Positions 12,586 through 20,795 of a stretch of DNA of 41,952 nt are shown piece after piece. A program made the translations under genes and the position numbers. How positions within the stretch are numbered: the stretch's first letter is position 1; each line of letters opens with the position of its first letter. The DNA is taken from contig DATJUT010000097.1 in the NCBI GenBank assembly GCA_035502185.1, positions 1 to 41,952 on the forward strand, written 5' to 3'. The notes under the pieces are model-generated. The model did not search any database and had not been told where the DNA came from. It saw only the letters and a list, made by a program, of their open reading frames with translations. This stretch comes from Gemmatimonadales bacterium (GTDB lineage Bacteria; Gemmatimonadota; Gemmatimonadetes; Gemmatimonadales; JACORV01).

Positions 12586-13367
12586 TGCGCCTGGTGCTGC
12601 ACGTGTGGCGGCAGCGGGGCCCGCGCGAGGCCGGCCGGTTCGTCACCTACGAGGCGGCGGACGTCAGCCCGGACATGTCGTTCCTCGAGATGCTGGACGT
12701 GGTCAACGAGGGCCTGATCCTGCGGGGAGAGGCGCCGATCGCGTTCGACCACGACTGCCGCGAGGGGATCTGCGGGGCCTGCGGCATGGTCATCAACGGC
12801 CGCCCCCACGGGCCGCGGGAGCGGACCACCACCTGCCAGCTCCACATGCGGAGCTTCAAGGACGGCGACGAGCTGTGGATCGAGCCGTGGCGGGCGCGGG
12901 CGTTCCCGGTGATGCGGGACCTGGTCGTGGACCGCGGCGCCCTGGACCGGATCGTCGCGGCCGGGGGGTTCATCTCGGCGCCGATCGGCAGCGCGCCGGA
13001 TGCCAACGCCATCCCGATCCGCAAGGACAGCGCGGACCTGGCGATGGACGCGGCGCAGTGCATCGGCTGTGGCGCCTGCGTGGCCGCGTGCCCGAACGCG
13101 TCCGCGATGCTGTTCACGGCGGCCAAGGTCTCCCACCTCGCGCTGCTGCCGCAGGGCCAGCCGGAGCGGCACGAGCGCGCGCTGGCGATGGTCTCGCGGA
13201 TGGACCTCGAGGGGTTCGGCAGCTGCACCAACCACGGGGAGTGCGAGGCGGCGTGCCCGAAGGGGATCAGCGTGCTGTTCATCGCGAGGATGAACCGCGA
13301 TTACATGGCGGCCAGGATCGACGAGGGGCGCCGGACGGCAAGAGCCGGGGAGAGTGGCAGTGGATAG
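12585..13367 (+). CDS. sdhB: succinate dehydrogenase iron-sulfur subunit
   Basis: SdhB carries electrons from FAD to quinone. The 260-residue product has a plant-type 2Fe-2S motif (Cys58, 63, 66, 84), a 4Fe-4S motif (Cys159, 162, 165, 169) and a third set (Cys214, 220, 224). The ATG overlaps the sdhA stop by one base. The last codons (ARAGESGSG) read through a partial copy of the repeat that forms the following palindrome, so the C-terminal tail may be a late addition. Confidence 0.95.
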
Positions 13368-13511
13368 GTCGGTTGCCAGACGGCAAGAGAGCAGTGGTTA
13401 CCAGACAGGAGTCATGAGGGGCCATTCCAGTTGTCAGTACTTGCAGCTGGGCTGGCCCCTGATGGCTTGCGGCTGGTAACCACTTCCTCCTTGCCGTCCG
13501 GCAACCGACCC
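13366..13511. repeat. 146-nt imperfect palindrome after sdhB
   Basis: Positions 13366-13430 and 13447-13511 are inverted copies that match at 51 of 65 aligned bases with no gaps; pairing continues weakly to the centre at 13438/13439 (AGTACT). It begins at the sdhB stop and ends 20 nt before the mdh stop, between convergent genes. It could form a long RNA hairpin that ends or protects both transcripts. A related partial copy (GCCGGACGGCAAGAG) occurs from 13331 inside sdhB. There is no T run, so it is not a simple terminator. Confidence 0.8.
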
Positions 13512-13531
13512 GCCCACCGACTGACTGATCG

Positions 13532-14458
13532 CTACAATCTGACCAGCGCGATCGACTCCCGCACCGACTCCGCCGACTTTCCGAGCGCCACCCGCTCCTT
13601 GGGCGTCAGCTCCACCTCGACGATCTGCTCCAGGCCGCGAGCACCGAGCTTGCACGGCACGCCGAGGTAGATCCCGCGGTGGCCGTACTCGCCCTCGAGC
13701 CACGCCGCGCACGGGAGGATCCGCTTCTTGTCCAGCGCGATCGCCTCCACCATCTGGGCGGCCGCGGCCGAGGGCGCGTAGTAGGCGGAGCCGGTCTTGA
13801 GGAACGCGACGATTTCGGCCCCGCCGTTCTTGGTGCGCTCGACCAGCTTCTCGATGACGTCGGGGCGCAGCAGCTGCCCGAGCGGGATGCCCGAGACCGT
13901 GGTGTAGCTCACCAGCGGGACCATGGTGTCGCCGTGGCCCCCGAGCACCATGGCCTGGATGTCCTCGACGCTGACGTCGAGGGCTTCCGCGATGAACGCG
14001 CGGTAGCGGGCCGTGTCGAGCACGCCCGCCATCCCGATCACCCGCTCGCGCGGCGCGCCGAGGGTCTCCTTCATCACGTAGCACATCGTGTCGAGCGGGT
14101 TGGACACCACGATCACGATCGCGCGGGGCGCGTGCTTCCGGATCTCCAGGCCGACCGCCTTGACGATGTCCACGTTGGTCCGCAGCAGGTCCTCGCGGCT
14201 CATGCCGGGTCGCCGCGCGATGCCGGCCGTCACCACGAACAGCTCGGAGCCCTCGGTGGCCCCGTAGTCGTTCGAGCCGACGATGCGGGTGTCGAACCGC
14301 TCGATGGGCGCCGATTCCCACTGGTCGAGCCCCTTGCCCTGGGGAGTGCCCTCGATGACGTCCACCATCACGATCTCGCGCGCCAGCCGCTTCTCGGCCA
14401 GGCGCTGCGCGGTGGTCGCCCCGACGTTCCCGGCCCCGACCACGGTGATCTTGTTCAC
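13532..14458 (-). CDS. mdh: malate dehydrogenase
   Basis: This enzyme oxidises malate to oxaloacetate with NAD in the TCA cycle. The 308-residue product has the NAD motif GAGNVG at 8-13, Asp33 favouring NAD over NADP, substrate arginines in ARRPGMSR at 81-88, and catalytic His175 in GGHGDTM. It belongs to the LDH-like MDH group. The GTG at 14458 overlaps the trmL stop (GTGA) and fits the usual family N-terminus. The end converges on sdhB across the palindrome. Confidence 0.95.
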   Translation of the reverse strand: MNKITVVGAGNVGATTAQRLAEKRLAREIVMVDVIEGTPQGKGLDQWESAPIERFDTRIVGSNDYGATEGSELFVVTAGIARRPGMSREDLLRTNVDIVKAVGLEIRKHAPRAIVIVVSNPLDTMCYVMKETLGAPRERVIGMAGVLDTARYRAFIAEALDVSVEDIQAMVLGGHGDTMVPLVSYTTVSGIPLGQLLRPDVIEKLVERTKNGGAEIVAFLKTGSAYYAPSAAAAQMVEAIALDKKRILPCAAWLEGEYGHRGIYLGVPCKLGARGLEQIVEVELTPKERVALGKSAESVRESIALVRL

Positions 14459-14958
14459 AGCTCGGCCCCCGCCCGCTCCCCGCGGTGTGGTGTGGTGGAT
14501 GTCGCGCCCGCCCGCAATCCCTTCAGCACGTCGTACAGCACGATGCCGACCGCCGTCGCGAGGTTGAGGCTCCGGACCGGCCCCGTCATCGGGATGCGGA
14601 ACACCCGCTCCGGATGCTTGTCCCGGATGCGCTGCGGCAGACCCACGGTCTCGTTGCCGAAGACGAGACAGGCGCCGTCGGGAATCGCGGCCTCCCACAA
14701 GGACTGCTCCCCGTGCGCCGAGAAGTACCAGCACCGCTCCCGCGCGATGGCTTCGCGGAAATGACGCCACGTCGGATGGACCCAGGCGTCCACGGCGTCC
14801 CAGTAGTCGAGGCCCGCCCGGCGCAGCTCGGCGTCGTCCAGCGCGAACCCCAGCGGCTCGATGAGGTGCAGCGACGTCTCGGTCGCCGCGCACAGCCGCG
14901 CGATGTTCCCCGTGTTGGGCGGGATCTGCGGCTCGATGAGCGCGACGTGCAGCGCCAG
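14455..14958 (-). CDS. trmL: tRNA (cytidine/uridine-2'-O-)-methyltransferase, probable CTG start
   Basis: TrmL methylates the wobble ribose of certain leucine tRNAs. The 167-residue SPOUT protein has the family start [17 protein letters not shown], motif 2 [10 protein letters not shown] and motif 3 [16 protein letters not shown]. No ATG, GTG or TTG is available in frame near the start. A CTG at 14958 has GGGAGG exactly 6 nt upstream, so it is chosen. The gene begins 2 nt after the moaE stop and overlaps mdh. Product certain; start codon inferred. Confidence 0.9.
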   Translation of the reverse strand: MALHVALIEPQIPPNTGNIARLCAATETSLHLIEPLGFALDDAELRRAGLDYWDAVDAWVHPTWRHFREAIARERCWYFSAHGEQSLWEAAIPDGACLVFGNETVGLPQRIRDKHPERVFRIPMTGPVRSLNLATAVGIVLYDVLKGLRAGATSTTPHRGERAGAEL

Positions 14959-14960
14959 GG

Positions 14961-15386
14961 CTAGCCTCCCCCCGGCCGGCCTTCCACCCAGCGCGCCGCG
15001 CCGGTGGCCAGCCGCTCCTTCTTCCAGATCGGCGCGCGCCGCTTGGTCTCCTCGATGAGGAACCGCGACGCCGCGTACGCCTCGGCGCGGTGCGGCGCGG
15101 CCGCCGCGATCACCACGCTCGCCTCGCCGAGCGGCACCCGCCCGGTGCGATGCTGCAGCGCGATCCGCACCCCCGGCCACTGCGCCCGCGCCTCGTCCAC
15201 GATCCGCCCGAGCTCGGCGTCGGCCATCTCCTCGTACGCCGAGTACTCGATCGCCTCGACGTCCCCGTCCGCCTCCGACCGCCGCACCGTGCCGACGAAG
15301 ACCACCGTGCCGCCCGACCCGGCCGACGCGACGTCGGCCACCAGCCGGGCCACGTCGATGGGCCGGTCGGTCAGCCACCCGCTCAT
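14961..15386 (-). CDS. moaE: molybdopterin synthase catalytic subunit
   Basis: MoaE converts precursor Z (cPMP) to molybdopterin using sulfur carried on MoaD. The product of about 141 residues shows [17 protein letters not shown], the EYSAYEEMA segment, [10 protein letters not shown] and the active-site lysine region [16 protein letters not shown]. Two ATGs are possible (15386 and 15395); neither has a clear Shine-Dalgarno, and the inner one fits the family better. moaD is the next gene upstream on the same strand. No molybdoenzyme lies in the window. Confidence 0.92.
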   Translation of the reverse strand: MSGWLTDRPIDVARLVADVASAGSGGTVVFVGTVRRSEADGDVEAIEYSAYEEMADAELGRIVDEARAQWPGVRIALQHRTGRVPLGEASVVIAAAAPHRAEAYAASRFLIEETKRRAPIWKKERLATGAARWVEGRPGGG

Positions 15387-15444
15387 GGCCCACATAGTTA
15401 CGCGCCGCTCGGGCGCCGGGCAAGCCTCGCGCGCCGCGGCGAAA

Positions 15445-15681
15445 CTACCCGCCCGCGACCGGAGGAATGACCGCCACCTCGTCGCCGTCCCGCAGCACGA
15501 CGTCGGCCTTCGCGTAGCGCTGGTTCACGGCCACCGCCGGGCTGGGCGCGAGCCGTCCGGCCCACGGCTGGCTCCGGACGACGGCGAGCGCGTCGGCGGC
15601 GACGGCTCCGGCCGGCAGGACCACCTCGATCGCGTCGCGGCCCGCGGCCTCGGCGTACGACGCGAACAGCCGGATCCGCAC
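15445..15681 (-). CDS. moaD: molybdopterin synthase sulfur carrier subunit
   Basis: MoaD is a ubiquitin-fold protein whose C-terminal Gly-Gly is thiocarboxylated and feeds MoaE. The product starts at VRIRLFASYAEAAG and ends VAVIPPVAGG, the diagnostic tail. I use GTG 15681 (78 residues), which matches usual MoaD length. GTG 15726 overlaps the stop of the peptidase gene upstream (GTGA) and would add 15 Gly-rich residues; it cannot be excluded. Confidence 0.87.
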   Translation of the reverse strand: MRIRLFASYAEAAGRDAIEVVLPAGAVAADALAVVRSQPWAGRLAPSPAVAVNQRYAKADVVLRDGDEVAVIPPVAGG

Positions 15682-15722
15682 CCGGATTCCGTCCGGACCC
15701 TGCCCCCGCCCGCTCGCGCCGC

Positions 15723-17492
15723 TCACGGCTGCGGCCCCGCGATGCCATCGAGGATCGCCCGCGCCTCGGCGCTGGGCCGCGGGTCGGGCCGCAGGGTGAT
15801 CGTCCGCACGGTGCGGACCTGCACCGCGCCGGAGCGCACCACCTGCCGCCCCTGATGGCGGTACACCACCTGGACCACGCGCCCGGCCGCGTCCGCGTAG
15901 CGGGACTGGAAGACGATCGGCCACGCCGCGCCGCTGGTGGCCACGTCGCCCACCCGGAGCAGCACGTCGCCCGGCTCGATCCCCGCCGCGTCGGCGAGCG
16001 ACCCGGGCACGACCTCGCTCACCACCACGCCGCCCTGCGCGGTCCCCTCGCTGCCGACCCCGACCACCGGCGTCCGCTCCTCGCGGCGCGCGACGGCGAT
16101 GCCGCCCCGCGGCAGCAGGCTGTCGTAGGGCAGCGGCTCCCTGCCCCGGACGTACCGCCGGTAGAACTCGTCCACGCCCGGGTCCCACGGCCGGATCAGG
16201 TCGAGCAGGCCGCGGGTCGTGAAGCCGCGCTGGCGACCCCAGGAGTCCGCCAGCAGCTGCCGCATCACGTCGTCCAGCGAATGGCGGCCCCGGGTCGCTG
16301 CGCGGATGCGGATGTCCAGCATCAGCCCGAGCAGCGCCCCCTTCGGGTAGTAGTACTGGGCCTCGTCCACGAAGGTGGGGTGGATCCACGTGTCGATGCT
16401 CGCGTCCTCGGCCCCGACGATTTCCGCGGCGTCCTCGACCTGCTGCACGTCGGCGTTCATCCCGGCCACGAACTGCTCGAGCGTCCACAGCCCGCTCCGC
16501 GCCAGCGTGACGTCGGCGTAGTAGTCGGTCACGCCCTCCGACCACCACAGCAGCGGCGTGAACTGCGCGTGCGCGTAGTCGTACGGCCACAGCTCGGCCG
16601 GCCGGATCCGCTTGACGTTCCACAGATGGAAGAACTCGTGCGCCAGCAGCGGGCGCGTGAACTCCCCGAGTGCCCCGCGGCGCCGGTCGGTGGCGAAGAA
16701 CGACTGGGCGATGATGTCGAGCTGCGAGTTGCGGTGCTCCAGCCCGCCGGCCCAGTCCAGCTCGCCCGCCGGCGCGTAGACCAGCACGGTGTAGTCCCGG
16801 TACGGCGGCCCACCCATGATCCGGTCCTGCGTGGCCGCGATGCGCCGCAGCGCGTCGGACACGCTGGCCCACACCGCGGGCGTGAGCGCCGTGTCGGGGT
16901 AGAGCGCGAAGCGCACCGGGCGGCCGTCCACCACGACGCTGTCCAGCGCGAAGCGGCCGAGGAAGGTCGGCGAGTCCACCAGGTCGTGGTAGCTCGCCGC
17001 GTGGTAGCGGCCCGGCTCCCCTGCCGGCTCGAGCCCGGTCGCGATCCGCCAGCCCGGCGGCACGTCCACGACCAGGTCGGCCGGGAAGTCGAATCCGGCG
17101 CCGTCGGGATAGGGGAACAGGTTGGTGCCGTTGAAGAAGGCGAAGTCCGGCTCGATGCGGCTCAGCTCGAGGGCCACCGAGTCGGGGTCGGTCGCGAACT
17201 CGACCACCACGCGGCCGGCACCGTCCGTGGCGATCCGCCAGGTGTCCGCGTCCTGCTTGTCCCAGAACAGCGCTCGCCCGTCGGCGGCTGCGGCCGAGAA
17301 GCCGTGCACGTAGCGGGCGTAGTCCATGATCTCGTACGAGCCGGGCGACCAGGCCGGCAACGACACGCGCAGGGTGTCGAGCCCGGCCGGCACGGGGAAC
17401 TCGGCGTGCACGTGGAACGCGCGCTCGCCGGCGACCAGGCGCACGCCATACGAGATGCCCTGCGCCTGGAGGGCGCAGGGCATCGACAGCAA
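15723..17492 (-). CDS. M61-family metallopeptidase with PDZ domain, exported
   Basis: The 589-residue model is an M61 (glycyl-aminopeptidase-type) zinc protease. The N-terminal beta domain shows SLPAWSPGSYEI, the zinc site is HEFFH at 285-289 with third ligand Glu319 in WWSEGVTDYYAD, and a PDZ domain follows at about 480-540. The frame is open upstream through an Ala/Leu stretch that, with MLSMPCALQAQG, makes a convincing signal peptide, yet no ATG, GTG or TTG lies there. The TTG at 17492 is the first listed start and gives a signal that looks too short. A 13-bp hairpin sits just inside the start. The N-terminus is therefore unsure. Confidence 0.88.
   Translation of the reverse strand: MLSMPCALQAQGISYGVRLVAGERAFHVHAEFPVPAGLDTLRVSLPAWSPGSYEIMDYARYVHGFSAAAADGRALFWDKQDADTWRIATDGAGRVVVEFATDPDSVALELSRIEPDFAFFNGTNLFPYPDGAGFDFPADLVVDVPPGWRIATGLEPAGEPGRYHAASYHDLVDSPTFLGRFALDSVVVDGRPVRFALYPDTALTPAVWASVSDALRRIAATQDRIMGGPPYRDYTVLVYAPAGELDWAGGLEHRNSQLDIIAQSFFATDRRRGALGEFTRPLLAHEFFHLWNVKRIRPAELWPYDYAHAQFTPLLWWSEGVTDYYADVTLARSGLWTLEQFVAGMNADVQQVEDAAEIVGAEDASIDTWIHPTFVDEAQYYYPKGALLGLMLDIRIRAATRGRHSLDDVMRQLLADSWGRQRGFTTRGLLDLIRPWDPGVDEFYRRYVRGREPLPYDSLLPRGGIAVARREERTPVVGVGSEGTAQGGVVVSEVVPGSLADAAGIEPGDVLLRVGDVATSGAAWPIVFQSRYADAAGRVVQVVYRHQGRQVVRSGAVQVRTVRTITLRPDPRPSAEARAILDGIAGPQP
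17454..17484. repeat. perfect 13-bp hairpin at the start of the M61 gene
   Basis: The arms 17454-17466 and 17472-17484 pair perfectly around a 5-nt loop. In the minus-strand mRNA the hairpin begins about 5 nt after the TTG start at 17492 and includes the following ATG. It could limit ribosome access, or reflect codon choice in GC-rich DNA. Confidence 0.55.
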
Positions 17493-17512
17493 CAGGGCTG
17501 CGGCGGCGCGCG

Positions 17513-18022
17513 CTAGAACAGCACGCCCCCCGTGAGGAAGACCGCGCTGCTGCTCTGCAGTTCGAGGCGCAACTGCACGAACGGCGTCACCTTGCCCAAA
17601 GGCTGGAAGGCCGTGCCGCCGTAGAGGTTCAGCCCGACGTTCGTGGCGCTGCCGCTGATGCCGAGCACCGTCACGCTGGTGTGCGCGATGGCCAGGCCGG
17701 CGCCGGCGTACGGGAGGATCTTGGCGCCCGGGATGGTGAAGTGGTACTGGCCGCCCAGACCGAGTTCCCAGTAGCTCGGGCTCACGCCGTACCCGCTGCT
17801 CGGGAAGAAGTAGTCGAACGTGCCGACAGCGGACAAGCCCTTCGCCCCCGGGATCATCTTGGCGAGACCCAGCTCCAGCCGGGCGCCGATCCCGATCCCG
17901 ATGCTGTTGCTGCCCCAGCTCAACTCCGGGCCGAAGTGCGTCTGGGCGCGGGCCGGCTGAACGGCGCCCAGCGCCAGACAGCCGACGGCGACGGCGGACA
18001 ACAAGCGGATCCGTGCACTCAC
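17513..18022 (-). CDS. small outer-membrane beta-barrel-like protein (paralogue A)
   Basis: The 169-residue product has a signal peptide (residues 1 to about 28, ending ARA-Q) followed by alternating short strands rich in Gly and aromatics. It closes with GGVLF, a terminal Phe typical of barrel proteins. It is clearly related to the product at 40116-40589: both share HFGP/QFGP near the mature start, a GIGLG-like segment, PYAGAGLAI/PYVGAGLAI, TPF.QLRL/TPFAELRL and the same last five residues. The GTG at 18022 has GGGAGG 6 nt upstream. Function is unknown; it may be a small porin-like or structural barrel. Confidence 0.8.
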   Translation of the reverse strand: MSARIRLLSAVAVGCLALGAVQPARAQTHFGPELSWGSNSIGIGIGARLELGLAKMIPGAKGLSAVGTFDYFFPSSGYGVSPSYWELGLGGQYHFTIPGAKILPYAGAGLAIAHTSVTVLGISGSATNVGLNLYGGTAFQPLGKVTPFVQLRLELQSSSAVFLTGGVLF

Positions 18023-18062
18023 GGAGCCCCTCCCTTGGAATGTGAGGTTCGCAGAACCACGT

Positions 18063-18091
18063 TTGGCATCATCCGGTGCGCTCAATATAAT
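18063..18091 (+). promoter_or_regulatory. sigma-70-type promoter
   Basis: TTGGCA (18063-18068) and a perfect TATAAT (18086-18091) are 17 bp apart, the best promoter match in the window. It lies 28 nt before the GTG of the membrane protein at 18119 and would give a leader of about 20 nt. Confidence 0.6.
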
Positions 18092-18118
18092 GGCACTGCG
18101 CCGACCGCTGGAGTGCCC

Positions 18119-18556
18119 GTGTCCGCATACCCGCGTTTCGATTCGCCGAGCGCCGTGGGCCGCGCGATGTTCGCCGTGGCCACGGTCGTCACGGCGCTGC
18201 TGGGCGTCCTCGGCGACGGGCGCTGGCTGGCCGCCTCCGGCGCGTTCGGCATCGCCTGGTGGGCCTGGGACTTCGTCTGGGAGAGCGTGCTCGGGCCGCT
18301 CGGCGGCCTGGCCACGGGCGTCCTCGGCGGTAGCGCCGCGGTCGAGGACCCGCCGGACCTCACCCTGGACGACACGATCCGGCTGCTGGAGAGCCACCTC
18401 GCCGCCGACGGCGTCCCGCGCCACGTGCAGATCCAGTCGGCGCTGCGCCTCTCGGAGATCTACCGGCTGAGCCGCAACGATCCGGCGAGGGCCGACGCGG
18501 TGCTGCAGCGCGTCCGGGAGCGCTGGCCCGACGCGCCGGAACTGAAGGCCCGCTGA
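18119..18556 (+). CDS. hypothetical small membrane protein
   Basis: The 145-residue product has two hydrophobic segments, at about 17-33 (AVATVVTALLGVLGDGR region) and 37-60. A Gly-rich link follows, then a soluble helical tail (about 78-145) that reads like a short TPR-type helical hairpin: TIRLLESHLAADGVPRHVQIQSA and LSEIYRLSRNDPARADAVLQRV. GTG 18119 is chosen because GGAG lies 5 nt upstream; an ATG at 18091 is in another frame. I do not recognise the family. It is divergent from the barrel gene and convergent with hup. Confidence 0.65.
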   Translation: MSAYPRFDSPSAVGRAMFAVATVVTALLGVLGDGRWLAASGAFGIAWWAWDFVWESVLGPLGGLATGVLGGSAAVEDPPDLTLDDTIRLLESHLAADGVPRHVQIQSALRLSEIYRLSRNDPARADAVLQRVRERWPDAPELKAR

Positions 18557-18565
18557 CGCCGCCTG

Positions 18566-18602
18566 CCGAAAGAAGAAGGCCGGCGCCCGGGAGCGTCGGC
18601 CT
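18566..18602 (-). terminator. terminator for the HU gene
   Basis: The stem 18577-18586/18593-18602 pairs 9 of 10 bases plus a G-T pair. On the minus strand it is followed by TTCTTCTTTC, and it lies 24 nt after the hup stop. It could also act on the facing plus-strand gene. Confidence 0.5.
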
Positions 18603-18626
18603 CGTGCCTCGGTCGAGCGGAGCCGG

Positions 18627-18947
18627 CTAGGCCTTCGGCGCCATCTGCTCGTCACGCTCCGCGACCATGCCCCGCAACTCCTTGCTGGGCTTGAACACCG
18701 GCACCGGGCGGGCGGCGACCTCCACCGGGTCTCCGGTGCGCGGGTTGCGCGCCATCCGGGTCTTCCGGCTGCGGATCTTGAAGGTGCCGAACCCGCGTAT
18801 CTCGATGTTCTTCTGCTCGGCGAGCGCGTCCTTCACGGCGTCGAGGAAGCTGTCGACGACGCGGGCACAGTCCTTCTTGCTGATCATCGGGCCGGCCGTG
18901 CGCGCGATCTGCGCGGTGACCCGCTCAACCAGGTCGGCCTTGGTCAT
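18627..18947 (-). CDS. hup: HU/IHF family DNA-binding protein
   Basis: This 106-residue protein is a histone-like architectural protein that bends DNA. The family signature GFGTFKIRSRKTRMARNPRTG is present at about 53-73, and TKADLVERVT forms the first helix. The ATG at 18947 has GGAGG 5 nt upstream. A sequence-based promoter lies 52 nt upstream at the end of carA. Sequence cannot tell HU from IHF; the single gene here fits HU better. Confidence 0.92.
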   Translation of the reverse strand: MTKADLVERVTAQIARTAGPMISKKDCARVVDSFLDAVKDALAEQKNIEIRGFGTFKIRSRKTRMARNPRTGDPVEVAARPVPVFKPSKELRGMVAERDEQMAPKA

Positions 18948-18998
18948 CAGCTCCTCCCGAATCCGCAGGGTGGCCCCCACAGGGGGCACGGGAGGGCT

Positions 18999-19027
18999 AA
19001 TGTGAAAGCTTACTCGTTTAATGTCAA
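18999..19027 (-). promoter_or_regulatory. promoter of the HU gene
   Basis: On the minus strand a perfect TTGACA (19022-19027) is followed after 17 bp by CACATT (18999-19004). The -35 box overlaps the carA stop codon. The short AT-rich patch in otherwise GC-rich DNA supports the call, and gives hup its own transcript. Confidence 0.55.
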
Positions 19028-20139
19028 GGGGTTGAGGACATCAAGCGCACAAACTCCGCGAAGTGATGCCTGGCGTCGTGCGGTCCGGGGCTCGCCTCGG
19101 GGTGGTATTGGACCGCGAAGATGGGCAATTCGCGGTGCCGGACGCCTTCCACGGTGTGGTCATTGAGGTTACGGTGCGTGACCTCCAAAGCCGGGGCCCC
19201 GGGGACCTCGGCCGTGCCACTCTCCCCCTCGACCGCAAAGCCGTGGTTCTGGGAGGTGATGAGCACCCGGCCGGTCGCCAGCTCGCGGACGGGGTGGTTG
19301 CCGCCGCGGTGCCCGTAGGGGAGCTTGACCGTGCGGGCGCCGAAGGCGAGGCCCAAGAGCTGATGCCCGAGGCAGATACCGAAGACGGGGGTTCCGCTGG
19401 CGGCCAGGTCGCGGAGAATCGGCGGGCTGTAGGCGACGGCCGCCGGGTCGCCCGGGCCGTTGGAGAGGAAGATCCCGTCCGGCTTCCGCTCGAGGACCGC
19501 CGCCGCCGGCGTGTGGCTCGGGACGATCGTCACCTGGCAGCCGGCGGCCACGAGCAGCCGCACGATGTTCTGCTTCATCCCGTAGTCGTAGGCGACCACC
19601 TTGAAGCGCGCGTCGTCCGGGCCCACGGTGTCCCACGCCTCGCGCGTGACGCGGGACGCCAGGTCCAGGCCCTCCATCCGCGGCGAAGCGGCGAGGACCC
19701 GGCGGGCCTCCTCCGACGGCTCGTCGCCGGTCGCGACCACGCCCTGCATCGCGCCCTTTTCCCTGATGTGCCGTGTCAGGCGCCGGGTGTCGATCTCCGA
19801 GACGATGGGGATGTCGAATCCGCCGAGCCAGTCGCCCAGCCGGCCGCTGGAGCGCCAGGACGACGCCACGCGCGACAGCTCGCGCACGACGACGCCGGCC
19901 ACCCTCGGCCGCGGCGATTCGAGATCCTCCTGGTTGATGCCGTAGTTCCCGATCATCGGGGCGGTCATCGTCACGATCTGGCCGGCGTACGACGGGTCGG
20001 TGAAGACCTCTTGGTAGCCGCTCAGGTTGGTGGTGAAGACCACCTCGGCCGCCTGGGCGTCAAACGGGGCGCTCGTCGCGCCCCGATAGCAGGTGTCGTC
20101 TTCGAGCAGGAGGTACGCCGGCAGCAACCGCTCGCTCAC
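19024..20139 (-). CDS. carA: carbamoyl-phosphate synthase small subunit
   Basis: CarA is the glutaminase half of carbamoyl-phosphate synthase and feeds arginine and pyrimidine synthesis. The 371-residue product has the N-terminal CarA domain ([20 protein letters not shown]). A class I amidotransferase domain follows, with Cys256 in GICLGHQ and His346/Glu348 in QYHPEAS. GTG 20139 gives the normal family N-terminus ([13 protein letters not shown]); GTG 20199 would add 20 unusual residues. carB is not in the window. secG lies 82 nt upstream on the same strand. Confidence 0.94.
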   Translation of the reverse strand: MSERLLPAYLLLEDDTCYRGATSAPFDAQAAEVVFTTNLSGYQEVFTDPSYAGQIVTMTAPMIGNYGINQEDLESPRPRVAGVVVRELSRVASSWRSSGRLGDWLGGFDIPIVSEIDTRRLTRHIREKGAMQGVVATGDEPSEEARRVLAASPRMEGLDLASRVTREAWDTVGPDDARFKVVAYDYGMKQNIVRLLVAAGCQVTIVPSHTPAAAVLERKPDGIFLSNGPGDPAAVAYSPPILRDLAASGTPVFGICLGHQLLGLAFGARTVKLPYGHRGGNHPVRELATGRVLITSQNHGFAVEGESGTAEVPGAPALEVTHRNLNDHTVEGVRHRELPIFAVQYHPEASPGPHDARHHFAEFVRLMSSTP

Positions 20140-20221
20140 AGCCTCAACGTGCCGGCGGAGACCGACCGGCCGCTGCAGCGTCGGTCGCGCCGCCCGCACG
20201 ATCCCGAGCGATGGAGGAGTG

Positions 20222-20617
20222 TCACCGTGCCGGCGTCGTGGACTTGGCCGGGGCCTTCTGGGCGCCCAGCGGCGGGGCCGGCGCGGGCGTGGTCGCGGAG
20301 CTGCTCTCGAGCGGGAGCGGCGCCAGGGGTGCGGGCGCGGCCTGCTGACTCGGCTGGTTCTCGAACACCGACCGCGGGGTGGACGATCGCATCGACAGCA
20401 GCGAGAGGATGAGGCACAGACCGAGGAAGATGCCCCCGCCCCACCAGCTCGCCTTGGTCAACAGTGTGGCCGCCTGGCGATTGCCGACGAAGGCGTCGGT
20501 GCTCGACGCGCCGCCGAACGACGCGGCGAGCCCGCCGCCCTGCCCCGACTGCAGCAACACGGCCGCGGCGAGGACGAAGGCATCCAGGATGAGCAGAATC
20601 AGGAAGAGGGTGTACAT
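20222..20617 (-). CDS. secG: preprotein translocase subunit SecG
   Basis: SecG is a small membrane subunit of the SecYEG protein-export channel. The 131-residue product has two hydrophobic helices, at about 2-22 and 57-77, joined by the conserved stretch [16 protein letters not shown]. The C-terminus is an extra Pro/Ala-rich tail of about 50 residues, common in this kind of genome but without clear function. The ATG at 20617 begins the first helix directly; a TTG at 20629 would add four residues. It follows tpiA after 178 nt of repeats. Confidence 0.9.
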   Translation of the reverse strand: MYTLFLILLILDAFVLAAAVLLQSGQGGGLAASFGGASSTDAFVGNRQAATLLTKASWWGGGIFLGLCLILSLLSMRSSTPRSVFENQPSQQAAPAPLAPLPLESSSATTPAPAPPLGAQKAPAKSTTPAR

Positions 20618-20639
20618 GGCGGCAGGCAATGTACCTGGG

Positions 20640-20795
20640 GCGAGAGGGCTTGGTCAACGTGAGAGGTGAGAGGTGAGACGACCAGGTGAGAAGTGAGAGG
20701 CAAGGACGTGAGAAGTGAGGCTCACCTCTCCCTCACCTCTCACACCTCGGGCTTCTCACCTCTCACCTCGCCTTCTCACCTCTCACCACCATCGC
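20640..20795. repeat. GTGAGAG-type repeat array 3
   Basis: The gap between tpiA and secG holds many GGTGAGA/AGTGAGA words up to about 20718 and then their complements (TCTCACC, CTTCTCACC) up to 20795, so the array is an imperfect inverted repeat. It resembles array 1 at 8382. No gene is seen inside it. Confidence 0.8.

Noticed and set aside
18091-18470. Alternative plus-strand frame beginning ATG at 18091
   Set aside because: Arg/Ser-rich product with poor codon pattern; the overlapping frame from GTG 18119 has a Shine-Dalgarno and membrane helices.
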